From an uncultured Victivallis sp. (GTDB taxonomy: Bacteria; Verrucomicrobiota; Lentisphaeria; Victivallales; Victivallaceae), in contig CALXOE010000026.1 in NCBI GenBank assembly GCA_944389935.1, positions 1 to 46,342 of the forward strand: DNA of 46,342 nucleotides. Reading direction: 5' to 3'. Positions 17,722-25,873 of this stretch are shown here, one piece after another; the stretch's first letter is position 1, and the number at the start of each line of letters is the position of its first letter. Below the pieces are notes generated by a model. That model was given only the letters and a program-made list of their open reading frames with translations, did no database searches and was not told the DNA's origin. The position numbers and the translations under genes were made by a program.

Positions 17722-18966
17722 ATGGATCACAGCAGAATTATGGCGCTTTTCGTCGCTGGCGGCCTCGTCTGCGGCGGCTTTTCCGCATTTGGGGCGGAAG
17801 CGAAACCCGCCCCGGCCAAACCCGTGGAAGAGAAACCTGCGGAGGTGAAACCCGCTCCGGCTCCGGCGAAACCGGCTCCCGCTCCGGCTCCGGCGAAACC
17901 GGCCCCGGCAAAACCGGCTCCCGCCCCGGCTCCGGCAAAACCGGCTCCCGCCCCGGCTCCGGCGGAAGACCCGTTCAGCGCGATTCCTCCGGTTCTCGCC
18001 GAGATCGGCGGGCAGAAGATTACGAAAGACATGGTTGTCGAACAGCTGGTCGGCGACCTGCCCGGCGGCCAGCTTCCGCCGGGAATCTCGGCAGATCTCA
18101 TCAAGCGGATGCTGCCGGGTCTCGCCCGCAGTCTCGTCTACCAGAAGATTCTGGAGGATGAAATGGCGAAAGCCGGCGTCAAGCCGAGTGCCGAGGCGAC
18201 CCGGGCAAAGCTCGAGGCCGAGATGAAGAAGATGGACAAAATGCAGCTCGCTGCTCTGACGCAGCAGGCGCAGATGCAGGGCAAGACGCTCGATCAGTTC
18301 ATCGATGAACTTGCGAAGAATCCGGAGTTCCAGAAGCAGATGGCCAGCCAGATCTTCCTCGAGGACAAAGTTCTGAAGAATGTCAAGGTCGACAAGACCA
18401 TCGCGCCGGATGCCGCGCAGAAGTTCTATAACGAGAACAAGGATCAGTTCAAGGAAGAGGCCGACAAACCCGATCAGATCCGCGCCTCCCACATCCTGAT
18501 CGCCATCGAGGGCACGGGCGCCGAGGCCGAGCAGAACGCGAAGAAGAAAGCCGAACAGATCATCAAGGTCCTGAAAGAGAAGCCCGCGGATTTCGAGTCG
18601 ATCGCGAAAGACAACAGCTCCTGCCCGAGCAGTGCGAACGGCGGCGATCTGAATGTCTTCTCGAAAGGCCAGATGGTTCCGGAATTTGAAAAGGCGACGC
18701 TCGCGCTGAAAGAGGGCGAGATCACTTCCGAGCCGGTCAAGACTCAGTTTGGTTACCACATCATCCGGCGCAACGCGCTCAAGACGCAGGCCTCGACGGT
18801 CCCGTTCGAGAAAGTCAAGGCCAACATCGAGCGTTACCTCCAGATGCAGAAAGCGATGGAGGAGCAGCAGGCGCAGCAGAAAGCCGTCATGGAGTATCTG
18901 GGCAAACTCGAGAAAGAGTACAACGTGAAGTACCACATCGAAATTCCGGCCGATATGGGCATGTGA
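17722..18966 (+). CDS. exported parvulin-type peptidyl-prolyl isomerase with PAPA-rich linker
   Basis: 414 residues. A signal peptide (about 1-24, IMALFVAGGLVCGGFSAFGA) is followed by a 55-residue Lys/Pro/Ala repeat (about 28-82), which in envelope proteins often acts as an extended, wall-crossing spacer. A helical SurA-like N domain (about 90-245) precedes the rotamase domain (about 252-355: IRASHILIAIEG, CPSSANGGDLNVFSKGQMVP, FGYHIIR). A helical C-terminal tail is rich in M/E/Q. It should assist folding of exported proteins in the periplasm, like SurA or PrsA. ATG 17722 is chosen because AAGGAG lies 10 bp upstream; the open frame from 17656 adds a non-signal-like basic segment. Confidence 0.92.
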   Translation: MDHSRIMALFVAGGLVCGGFSAFGAEAKPAPAKPVEEKPAEVKPAPAPAKPAPAPAPAKPAPAKPAPAPAPAKPAPAPAPAEDPFSAIPPVLAEIGGQKITKDMVVEQLVGDLPGGQLPPGISADLIKRMLPGLARSLVYQKILEDEMAKAGVKPSAEATRAKLEAEMKKMDKMQLAALTQQAQMQGKTLDQFIDELAKNPEFQKQMASQIFLEDKVLKNVKVDKTIAPDAAQKFYNENKDQFKEEADKPDQIRASHILIAIEGTGAEAEQNAKKKAEQIIKVLKEKPADFESIAKDNSSCPSSANGGDLNVFSKGQMVPEFEKATLALKEGEITSEPVKTQFGYHIIRRNALKTQASTVPFEKVKANIERYLQMQKAMEEQQAQQKAVMEYLGKLEKEYNVKYHIEIPADMGM

Positions 18967-18993
18967 TTTCGACGTTCTTTCGAGTCAATACGA

Positions 18994-19024
18994 AACGCAC
19001 CGTTTCCGCGGTGCGTTTTTTTTG
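18994..19024 (+). terminator. terminator of the parvulin gene
   Basis: AACGCACCG (18994-19002) / CGGTGCGTT (19008-19016), then a run of T on the plus strand. Confidence 0.9.
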
Positions 19025-19037
19025 TCGGATGTTCCGA

Positions 19038-19074
19038 TAAAAAAACACCCCGCGAAGCGAAACTCCGCGGGGTG
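19038..19074 (-). terminator. terminator of the Gfo/Idh operon
   Basis: Stem CACCCCGCG (19046-19054) / CGCGGGGTG (19066-19074). On the minus strand it is followed by seven T, 22 bp after the Gfo/Idh stop. Confidence 0.9.
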
Positions 19075-19096
19075 AATTGCTGTTTTTGCGGAATCC

Positions 19097-20233
19097 TCAG
19101 TCGTCGAGGAAGCCGTCGTCGAGGCCGAGCGGCAGCGGCGCCGGGCGCTCGCAGGTGCTTTCGATATCGACCGGGCGGCCGAGTTCGCTGGACTTGTCGA
19201 ACGAGCACATGATCTCAAGCACGTGATAAGCGAGTTTGTTGTTTGCGCGATGCGGACGGCCGGACTTGATCGCGTTGACCATGTCGACCGCGCCGATGCT
19301 GCGGGAGTTGTCGGTGTAGCCGAACGGCATCGGCACATCCTGCCAATCCTCGAATCCCTTGCGGAAGACGCGGACCGGGCCGCCGAACGTGTTCGGGTCC
19401 GGAACCTGCAGCGACCCCTCCGATCCGTAGATTTCGATCGGGCAGTGGCCATGCTTCCAGACGTCGAAGCTGCTGATCATCGTGATGAGCGCGCCGCACT
19501 GGAATTCGATCACACCGGTCAGGTGCGTCGTGACGTTGATCGGATAGACCGGCGGCTGGGTCTCCGGACCGCCGACGCGCATATCGTCGAACTTCTTCGT
19601 GAAAGCGGTCACGCGCTTCGCGGGGCCGAGCATGTTCACGAGTGTGGTCACATAGTAGGGGCCGAGGTCGAGCATCGGACCCGCGCCGTAGTCGAAGAAG
19701 AACGGAGCCTGCGGCCACTTTTCCGGACCGCGCCCCATCACGATTGCGGTTCCGGCCAGCGGCTTGCCGATCCAGCCGTCGTCGATGAGTTTGCGGGCGG
19801 TCTGCTGGCCGCCGCCGAGGAACGTGTCAGGTGCGCATCCGCAGCGCAGATTCTTCTCTTCGGCGAGTTTCAGGACTTTCTTCGCATCCTCGAGATTCAC
19901 GCCGAACGGCTTCTCGGAATAGGCGTGCTTGCCCGCGTTCAGGATTTCGAGATCCACGCGCGAATGCTGTTTCGGCGGGGTCAGATTCAGCACGACTTCG
20001 ATTTCGGGATCGGCGAGCAGTTCCTCGTTCGTCCCCTCCGGATTTGCGTCGTAGGCGCGGAACGTGTTCTCGTTGTAGCCGAACTCCTTGAACTCATCCC
20101 GTTTCGCGGCCGCGCGGCCCGGCACGATGTCCGAACCGGCGACGATCTCGATGTTCTGGAATCGCGATGCCGCTTTCAGGTAGGCTCCGGAAATCATTCC
20201 GCACCCGATGACGCCGAGTTTTGTTTTTTTCAT
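19097..20233 (-). CDS. Gfo/Idh/MocA-family oxidoreductase
   Basis: 378 residues. The N-terminal Rossmann domain (KLGVIGCGMISGAYLKAASR) binds NAD(P). The family EKP motif is in AYSEKPFGVNLEDA, and the substrate domain includes GCAPDTFLGGGQQTARKLID and FDYGAGPMLDLGPYYVTTL. Members oxidise or isomerise sugars and inositols; the substrate is not readable here. The ATG at 20233 has AAGGAG 12 bp upstream; upstream frame extension overlaps the preceding gene and is rejected. It is the second gene of an operon with the sugar isomerase 47 bp upstream and ends at a strong terminator. Confidence 0.92.
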   Translation of the reverse strand: MKKTKLGVIGCGMISGAYLKAASRFQNIEIVAGSDIVPGRAAAKRDEFKEFGYNENTFRAYDANPEGTNEELLADPEIEVVLNLTPPKQHSRVDLEILNAGKHAYSEKPFGVNLEDAKKVLKLAEEKNLRCGCAPDTFLGGGQQTARKLIDDGWIGKPLAGTAIVMGRGPEKWPQAPFFFDYGAGPMLDLGPYYVTTLVNMLGPAKRVTAFTKKFDDMRVGGPETQPPVYPINVTTHLTGVIEFQCGALITMISSFDVWKHGHCPIEIYGSEGSLQVPDPNTFGGPVRVFRKGFEDWQDVPMPFGYTDNSRSIGAVDMVNAIKSGRPHRANNKLAYHVLEIMCSFDKSSELGRPVDIESTCERPAPLPLGLDDGFLDD

Positions 20234-20280
20234 GATTCTGTTTTTCTCCTTATGCTGTATTTGATCCGGGAGTGGCTGTT

Positions 20281-21039
20281 TCAGCGATTCCCGACACAGA
20301 GCCCGTTTTTCGTCAGATACTGATAGCTCTTCTTGATGCCGCGGTAGATGTCGATCACGCAGTTGTCGAGTTCGACGATGACCCATTTGACGAGCTTCGG
20401 GTCGGCCTCCGCGAGGATTGCCGGAATCGGCAGCTTGCCCGAGCCGAGCGGAATCTGCGGAATGTCCGGATCGAGCACGCCGTCTTTCATATGGATCAGG
20501 ATCGTCCGGTCGCGATAGCGTTTCATCACTTCGACCGGGTCAACCTTGCCGTGATTCGCGGACCAGTAGCAGTCCATTTCAAACTTCATCTTCGGGCAGA
20601 GTTCGGCGTAGATGTCGTAGGCGATCCGCCCGTCGACCAGATCGAACTCAAACGCATGATTGTGCTGGAAGAGCGTGATTCCCTGTTTTTCGAGCTTCTC
20701 CTGCCAGTCGGAGGTCATCTCCGCCGTGCGCTTGATCGAATCCATGTCCTTGAATTCATTCGGGCCGAAGCCGCAGACACAGGTGGAGAGTCCGAGTTCC
20801 CCGAGCGTGTCGACGATCTCCGGAATCTGTTCCGCCGAGCGGCACCACGGGCCGTGGGCCGAGCAGACCTCCATCCCGAGGTCATTCACGATCTTTTTGA
20901 ATTCCCTCGGCTTCAGATCGAAAAAGCCGGCCGGTTCCACGCCCTTGAATCCGATGATCGCCACCAGTTTCAGAATATCGACGAAATCTTTTGCGCACTG
21001 ATCCCGGAACGAGTAGAGCTGCACCGCTGTCTGAAACAT
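20281..21039 (-). CDS. xylose-isomerase-like TIM barrel (sugar isomerase/epimerase)
   Basis: 252 residues. It reads as the AP-endonuclease-2 type TIM barrel: AVQLYSFRDQ at strand 1, GFKGVEPAGF, SAHGPW, then the metal and substrate residues in FQHNHAFEF, EMDCYWSANHGKVDP, ILIHMKDG and VIVELDN. Such proteins isomerise or epimerise sugars or keto-inositols with a divalent metal. The start at 21039 has AAGGAG 7 bp upstream. Paired with the downstream Gfo/Idh gene it makes a small sugar-conversion operon, probably controlled by the divergent AraC gene through the region 21079-21142. Confidence 0.9.
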   Translation of the reverse strand: MFQTAVQLYSFRDQCAKDFVDILKLVAIIGFKGVEPAGFFDLKPREFKKIVNDLGMEVCSAHGPWCRSAEQIPEIVDTLGELGLSTCVCGFGPNEFKDMDSIKRTAEMTSDWQEKLEKQGITLFQHNHAFEFDLVDGRIAYDIYAELCPKMKFEMDCYWSANHGKVDPVEVMKRYRDRTILIHMKDGVLDPDIPQIPLGSGKLPIPAILAEADPKLVKWVIVELDNCVIDIYRGIKKSYQYLTKNGLCVGNR

Positions 21040-21078
21040 TTTCCGACTCCTTAATTTTGTTTTTTTATCGATTGGGAA

Positions 21079-21106
21079 TTGTAAAAAATGCAAACGCCAA
21101 TATATT
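21079..21106 (+). promoter_or_regulatory. promoter of the AraC gene at 21181
   Basis: TTGTAA, 16 bp, TATATT on the plus strand. Its -10 overlaps the -10 of the opposing isomerase promoter, so the two are likely to compete. Confidence 0.6.
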
Positions 21107-21132
21107 TTATAGCGTGGAAAAGCGTTTGGCAA
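21104..21132 (-). promoter_or_regulatory. promoter of the isomerase-Gfo/Idh operon
   Basis: On the minus strand TTGCCA, 17 bp, TAAAAT. The -35 lies inside the 19-bp palindrome at 21124-21142. Confidence 0.65.
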
Positions 21133-21142
21133 TTTACCAAAC
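21124..21142. promoter_or_regulatory. 19-bp near-perfect palindrome, candidate operator
   Basis: GTTTGGCAATTTACCAAAC reads nearly the same on both strands: outer GTTTGG/CCAAAC is perfect and the inner part is imperfect. It overlaps the -35 of the isomerase promoter and lies just before the AraC gene. A CAAACGC half-site recurs at 21091-21097 in inverted relation to GCGTTTG at 21122-21128. Confidence 0.65.
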
Positions 21143-21180
21143 CTATTTTTTTTTTACCGCTTATCGCAAGGAGCTGAAAT

Positions 21181-21963
21181 ATGCAGGGAATCAACCGGCC
21201 TCTGGAGCTGCTCGGGGCGAGTATTTTCCTCGCTCCGGCAAACCGGCCGATCCGGCCCGTCGAGACCGTTCCGGGGACCGAGGTTGTCGAGGTGATGATC
21301 GGCGGCCGCGTCTATTTTGAGCTGGACGGCGAGGTCCGCGAGTTTGAGCGCGGAACGATATTCTGGCACATCGCCGGGGAGTACACGATCTTCCGATCCC
21401 CCCCTGACGACCCGTACCGCTGCCTCGCGATCCGCTTTCGCGTAGCGGAGAACCGGCGTTCCGTTCCGCGCGTGACCGGTTGGAGCAATGAGGCCGAACT
21501 CGATCGATTCGTGGATGAGGTTGTGAGCCGCTTTCATGACGAAACCATCGACCGCACCTACCTTTGCGAATACGTCCATCGGCGGCTTTTCTGGGAGAGT
21601 TACATCTACAACCGCCACAGCGCCGCAGCCGCTTATCCGAAACCGCTGGCCAGGGCGCTCGCAGTGCTCCGGGAGGCGTCGGCTTTGACTTTTTCTGTGC
21701 GGGATCTGGCGCAGCGCTCCGGCGTGAGCGAACCGTATCTCTACGCGCTCTTTCACAAGCATCTCGGCGTGAGTCCGCACCAGTATCTGCTGAATTACCG
21801 GCTGCGTCTTGCGCGTATCCGCCTCGCGGGCGGCGATGACAACATCAAAACGATCTCCGAGGAGTGCGGATTCGAGAATCTCGAGAGTTTTTACCGCGCA
21901 TTCCGACGCACTTCCGGTATGCCTCCCGGGGAATACCGGCGCCGTCAGCAGCCGAACGGCTGA
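21181..21963 (+). CDS. AraC-family transcriptional regulator
   Basis: 260 residues. The N-terminal cupin sensor runs to about residue 150 (GGRVYFELDGEVREFERGTI is typical). The DNA-binding domain has HTH1 FSVRDLAQRSGVSEPYLYAL and HTH2 IKTISEECGFENLESFYRAF, ending SGMPPGEYRRR. The start has AAGGAG 8 bp upstream. It is divergent from the isomerase/Gfo-Idh operon and presumably senses the sugar that the operon handles; promoters of both directions overlap. Confidence 0.92.
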   Translation: MQGINRPLELLGASIFLAPANRPIRPVETVPGTEVVEVMIGGRVYFELDGEVREFERGTIFWHIAGEYTIFRSPPDDPYRCLAIRFRVAENRRSVPRVTGWSNEAELDRFVDEVVSRFHDETIDRTYLCEYVHRRLFWESYIYNRHSAAAAYPKPLARALAVLREASALTFSVRDLAQRSGVSEPYLYALFHKHLGVSPHQYLLNYRLRLARIRLAGGDDNIKTISEECGFENLESFYRAFRRTSGMPPGEYRRRQQPNG

Positions 21964-21996
21964 GCTGAGCGGCGCCGTGGCATCACGTCCGTCCCG

Positions 21997-23229
21997 TCAG
22001 AAGTTGTGCGAGACGAGTCCGTCGCGCAGTTTCGGTTCAAACCAGGTCGATTTCGGCGGCATGATTTCGCCGGCGTCGGCGATGGCCATGAGCTGATCGA
22101 CGGTGGTCGCGTGCATGGAGAACGCGATCGCATACTGTTTCGAGTCGACGAGTTTCACAAGCTCTTTCGTGCCGCGGATTCCGCCGATGAAGTCGATCTC
22201 TTTGCTCGTGCGCGGATCGTCGATCCCGAGCAGCGGCGCAAGCACATTGTCCTGCAGGATGCTCACGTCGAGGCGCTCGATGACGTTCAGCTTCGATACG
22301 TCGAACTTCGGTCTTGCCAGATACCACATGTGCGCGAGGTAAAACTTGAATTCGCCCGGCTTTTCAACCTCTCCATCGGAGGCAGGGAGCACTTCAAATT
22401 TCTCCCCGAGCAGAGCCAGAAATTCGGCGGGCGTATGGCCGTTCAGCGTCCTGACCACCCGGTTGTAAGGCAGAATTTTGAGCTGATCGGCCGGAAATGC
22501 GACCGTCAGAAAATAGTTGTAATCCTCTTTCCCCGTGTGATTCGGGTTTTTCGGTGTGCACTCCGCCGCGGTGCGCGCGGCTGCGGCGCTGCGGTGATGT
22601 CCGTCGGCAATGTAGAAAACCGGAACTTCCGTGCGGAAGAGTTCGGAGAGTTTTTCGCTGGTCGCCTCATCGATACGCCAGAGCGTGTGCCGAATCCCGT
22701 CCGGAGCGGTGAAGTTGAAGAGCGGCTCTTTCTCAAGTTCCCGGGCAATCAGCGCGTCGATATCGGCTTTGCCGCGGTAGGTGAAGAACGCCGGGCCGGT
22801 GTGGCTGCGCAGCTCCATCACGTGACGGGTGCGGTCATCCTCCTTGTCCTGGCGGGTCTTTTCATGTTTCTTGATGATGCCGGCCTTGTATTCCGCGGCG
22901 GAGGCCGCTCCGATCACGCCGGTCTGGATCTGATCCCCCATCTGAAGCTGATAGAGATAGAGGTGTTTCCCCGCGTCGACGGAGAGAGGTACCTCGCGGC
23001 AGAGTCTGCGGAACGCCTCTCCCGCCTGGCGATAGACCCTTTCGTCGTGCAGATCGATGCCGCGTTCGAGATCGATCTCCGGGCGCGATACGTGCAGGAA
23101 ACTGTAGGGATTGTCTTTCGCAAGTTCCGCCGCTTCGCGGGTGTTGACCACATCGTACGGGACGGCGGCAACCTGCGCGGCGCGTTCCGGCACCGGCAGC
23201 AATCCGTGGAATGGAAGAAGTTCAGCCAT
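21997..23229 (-). CDS. DUF1015 family protein
   Basis: 410 residues, cytoplasmic. The family hallmarks are visible: AAVPYDVVNTREAAELAKDN near the N terminus, KHEKT followed by DRTRH in the first half, and DGHHRSAAA in the middle. The C-terminal part ends with GEIMPPKSTWFEPKLRDG. The biochemical function is not firmly established to my knowledge, though the His/Asp-rich motifs suggest a phosphoryl-transfer or nucleotide-binding site. I use ATG 23229, with AAGGAG 10 bp upstream; a TTG two codons earlier is less likely. It is the last gene of a three-gene minus-strand operon, 33 bp after the MetF-like gene. Confidence 0.9.
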   Translation of the reverse strand: MAELLPFHGLLPVPERAAQVAAVPYDVVNTREAAELAKDNPYSFLHVSRPEIDLERGIDLHDERVYRQAGEAFRRLCREVPLSVDAGKHLYLYQLQMGDQIQTGVIGAASAAEYKAGIIKKHEKTRQDKEDDRTRHVMELRSHTGPAFFTYRGKADIDALIARELEKEPLFNFTAPDGIRHTLWRIDEATSEKLSELFRTEVPVFYIADGHHRSAAAARTAAECTPKNPNHTGKEDYNYFLTVAFPADQLKILPYNRVVRTLNGHTPAEFLALLGEKFEVLPASDGEVEKPGEFKFYLAHMWYLARPKFDVSKLNVIERLDVSILQDNVLAPLLGIDDPRTSKEIDFIGGIRGTKELVKLVDSKQYAIAFSMHATTVDQLMAIADAGEIMPPKSTWFEPKLRDGLVSHNF

Positions 23230-23262
23230 ATTCAAATATCTCCTTATTTGAAAATTGAGTTG

Positions 23263-24696
23263 TCAGTGGAACGATTCATTTCGCCCGGAGTTGAGAATAT
23301 TATCTTCGAGTGTCTGCATCGACTCATCCCAGTAGGAGAGGCGGAGGATTTTACTGTGGATACATTCCCCCGGCGCGATTTCGCACTCCCCGGTGGGTTT
23401 CACGCCTCCGCACGGTCCGTTCGGCAGCCGCTTCGGACAGCTCTCCGGACAGACGAACTTCGTATGAGGCAGCCGGCACTCCGCGCAGCCGCGACAGGAG
23501 GCGAAGAGATGTTTGAGCAGCCGGCGCGAATCCGCGCGCTGTTTGTCCGCGTGTTCAAACAGAAAACGGCGCAGACGGAACGCGAATTTCTCTCCCGGGG
23601 AGATTTTCGGTTCGCCGAAATCGCGCACGGTCGGGTGCTCCTCTTCCGGATAGGCGCGCCGGAGCGTGTGGTCGTAGAGATAGAAGCTGTTCGTAAAGGG
23701 CGACATCTCCGCGCGCGCCAGGTAGGAATTGTACTCCTCCAGCCAGCTGTCGAAGCTGTCGAACTCCCTGAGTGCATTTGCAATGCGTTCGGCCGCAATC
23801 TTCGCGCGGCTCGGAAATTCGGCCCCGGCGAGCTGAATTCCGCTGAAGCCGAGCAACCGGCAGCCGGCCGCCTGAAGCTCGAGACGACGGTACTGGGCGG
23901 CCTCGAACTGGTTCATCGAATAGCGCAGCTCCTTTTCCAGAATCTTCTGGAAATCCCGCGAAATATAGATTCCCGGATACTCCCCGGCAAGGATTTTCTC
24001 GACCAGTGTCGGAGTCAGCAGCACGAGCCGCGCGATCATCGGATCGTAGAGATTCCGACCGGTGAAATACCAGCGCAGCGACTGGAGTTTAAGCATGTCC
24101 CATCCCGCCTGCGCAACGACAAATGACGCTCCCGCATTCAGCTTCTTGACCAGTTTGAAATACTGACCCATCATCGTGTATGGCGTGTAGGCGTAAGGGT
24201 TCACAGTTCCTCCGAGGAAGAACGGCTGCGGACGTGCCGCCAGTCCGCGGATGATCTCGACGCTCTCGGTGAAAATGCGTTTGCGGCATTCGCGCACCGT
24301 GTCTCCCGGAATGCAGTTCCCGCTGACCGGCACGATATTGAAGTTGCGGCTCTTCGCGGCGGCGTCGGCGAGCTGTTCGAGCTCCTCGACGGTGGTGTTG
24401 CGTCCGGACAGGTAGATCACATGGCGGTCGCGGTTCTCTTCCCGCAGCGCGTTCGCGTACTCGACCGCCCGCCAGGAGTCGAGACTCAGATAGCGGTCGG
24501 TCACGGCGAGCGCGGCATTGATCCCGGGGACGGAGAGCACCGCCGACTCAAGTGCGGCAAGCCGTTCGCCCGCCGCGATCGGATCGTTCGACAGACTCGG
24601 CGAGGAACTCTCCACCAGAAGCACGAACTCCCCGTTGCTGAGCGCGTTGCGGAAACGATTCCCCGGAGGAGTCACAGATTCCATCTGATCACCCAT
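23263..24696 (-). CDS. metF: methylenetetrahydrofolate reductase with Cys-rich C-terminal domain
   Basis: 477 residues in two parts. Residues ~15-300 follow the MTHFR TIM barrel (FVLLVESSSPSLSNDPIAAG, HVIYLSGRNTTVEELEQLAD, GGTVNPYAYTPYTM, GASFVVAQAGWD). Residues ~385-450 form the zinc- or iron-binding MTHFR C-terminal domain with about eight Cys (CRGCAEC, CPESCPKRLPNGPCGG, CEIAPGEC). In acetogens this Cys domain belongs to MetV, partner of MetF; here both are on one chain. The enzyme makes 5-methyl-THF from methylene-THF in one-carbon metabolism. ATG 24696 has GGAGG 6 bp upstream and overlaps the stop of the upstream membrane-protein gene by 8 bp. Confidence 0.88.
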   Translation of the reverse strand: MGDQMESVTPPGNRFRNALSNGEFVLLVESSSPSLSNDPIAAGERLAALESAVLSVPGINAALAVTDRYLSLDSWRAVEYANALREENRDRHVIYLSGRNTTVEELEQLADAAAKSRNFNIVPVSGNCIPGDTVRECRKRIFTESVEIIRGLAARPQPFFLGGTVNPYAYTPYTMMGQYFKLVKKLNAGASFVVAQAGWDMLKLQSLRWYFTGRNLYDPMIARLVLLTPTLVEKILAGEYPGIYISRDFQKILEKELRYSMNQFEAAQYRRLELQAAGCRLLGFSGIQLAGAEFPSRAKIAAERIANALREFDSFDSWLEEYNSYLARAEMSPFTNSFYLYDHTLRRAYPEEEHPTVRDFGEPKISPGEKFAFRLRRFLFEHADKQRADSRRLLKHLFASCRGCAECRLPHTKFVCPESCPKRLPNGPCGGVKPTGECEIAPGECIHSKILRLSYWDESMQTLEDNILNSGRNESFH

Positions 24697-25747
24697 TTGA
24701 GGCCTCCAGTTCTTTTTTCAAGGTCTCCTCCGTGGTTTTTCTGCCGGGATCGAACAGGAAGAACACGCCGCCCAGGAGGTTGAAGAAGAGTACCGTTGCC
24801 GTATAAAGCAGCTGTCCGGTTTTGGCGTCGCCGATGGCGACCCCTCCGGCGGCGAGAATCGTGATGATCACAACGTCGCGGCCTCCGATGCCGCCCGGGC
24901 ACAGCGGGATAAGTCCGGCGATGTTGCCGATCGTTACGGCCGTGACGAGCGTGAGCACGGGAACCGTGATCCCGAGTCCGGCCATGATGCAGCTGAATGC
25001 CGCCACGGTCATCAGATGAACAAAGAAGATGCTCACGATCGTGAGAACGGCGAGCTCTTTCCACTGTTTTGCATAGATGTCGGTCGCGGCGGTCATGCGG
25101 GAGACCATGCCGTGCGTGATGCGGTCTCCCCAGTGCATGAGGTCGCCGAAAAGCGGCAGTTTTTCAACCCGGCGATGGAAAAAGATTACGCACGAGGCGG
25201 CGAGTCCCGCGATGCAGAGTCCCGCCAGCAAGATGATTCCGGTGATCCGCATTGTGTCCGTCAGCGGGAGCTGCGGCAGCTCGACTTTCATCAGCAGCGG
25301 CGTGGCCGGGATGAGCAGCACGAGCGCCAGCAGGAAAAGCGCAATCATGCCGATGATCCGGTCCATGAGAATCGTGAATGCCCCCTCCACCTTGCTGCCC
25401 GCTTTCGACCGTTTGGAGAGTACGCCCATTTTGACCACGTCTCCGCCGATTGCCCCGCCGGGGATCACGAGCGAAAAGAAGTTCCCCTGCATGGTCAGCG
25501 AGAGCGCCTCAAATGTGGAGAGCTGTACGTTGAGCATTCCGGTCAGGCGGTACCAGCGCCAGGCGCAGACGAGAATATGCCCGAGATAGATCGCGCATGC
25601 CGGGATGAGCCACCAGTAGTTGAATGCGCGGAAACTTGCCGCGATTTCCTCCGGATTGCGCAGCACAAGGTAAGCCACAATGCCTCCGGCAATCGCGAGT
25701 TTCGCGAAGAACCAGAGAAACTTTTTCACCTTTGCGAACGAATCCAT
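24689..25747 (-). CDS. LPG-synthase-like (UPF0104) integral membrane protein
   Basis: 352 residues with about eight hydrophobic helices (WFFAKLAIAGGIVAYLVL, WWLIPACAIYLGHILVCAW, IIGMIALFLLALVLLIPA, ITGIILLAGLCIAGLAASCV, and four more). The conserved loops LTMQGNFFSLVIPGGAIGGD and IPLCPGGIGGRDVVI are those of the lysylphosphatidylglycerol-synthase TM domain family. Without the catalytic C-terminal domain such proteins are thought to be flippase- or glycosyl/aminoacyl-lipid-related; the substrate is unknown. First gene of the operon with metF and DUF1015, driven by the promoter at 25777-25805. Confidence 0.88.
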   Translation of the reverse strand: MDSFAKVKKFLWFFAKLAIAGGIVAYLVLRNPEEIAASFRAFNYWWLIPACAIYLGHILVCAWRWYRLTGMLNVQLSTFEALSLTMQGNFFSLVIPGGAIGGDVVKMGVLSKRSKAGSKVEGAFTILMDRIIGMIALFLLALVLLIPATPLLMKVELPQLPLTDTMRITGIILLAGLCIAGLAASCVIFFHRRVEKLPLFGDLMHWGDRITHGMVSRMTAATDIYAKQWKELAVLTIVSIFFVHLMTVAAFSCIMAGLGITVPVLTLVTAVTIGNIAGLIPLCPGGIGGRDVVIITILAAGGVAIGDAKTGQLLYTATVLFFNLLGGVFFLFDPGRKTTEETLKKELEASNG

Positions 25748-25776
25748 TTGAAAAAAACCTCGATGTATTGTTTATT

Positions 25777-25805
25777 AAAATAGCATAAAAACCGCTTTTC
25801 GGCAA
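25777..25805 (-). promoter_or_regulatory. promoter of the LPG-like/metF/DUF1015 operon
   Basis: On the minus strand TTGCCG, 17 bp, TATTTT, about 30 bp before the ATG at 25747. Confidence 0.6.
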
Positions 25806-25873
25806 TCGTCGCGGCAGGCTATTTTTTCGGTTTTTTCGCCGCGGAGCCGGTATGGAAACCAGGGAGAGAAGCC

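Noticed and set aside
17878..17966. Short-period DNA repeats in the parvulin gene as a possible CRISPR-like array
   Set aside because: They encode the Pro/Ala/Lys spacer in frame, with no unique spacers between units.
22006..24126. 706-codon plus-strand ORF opposite DUF1015 and metF
   Set aside because: It spans two real minus-strand genes and their intergenic gap, which a true gene would not do with such composition.
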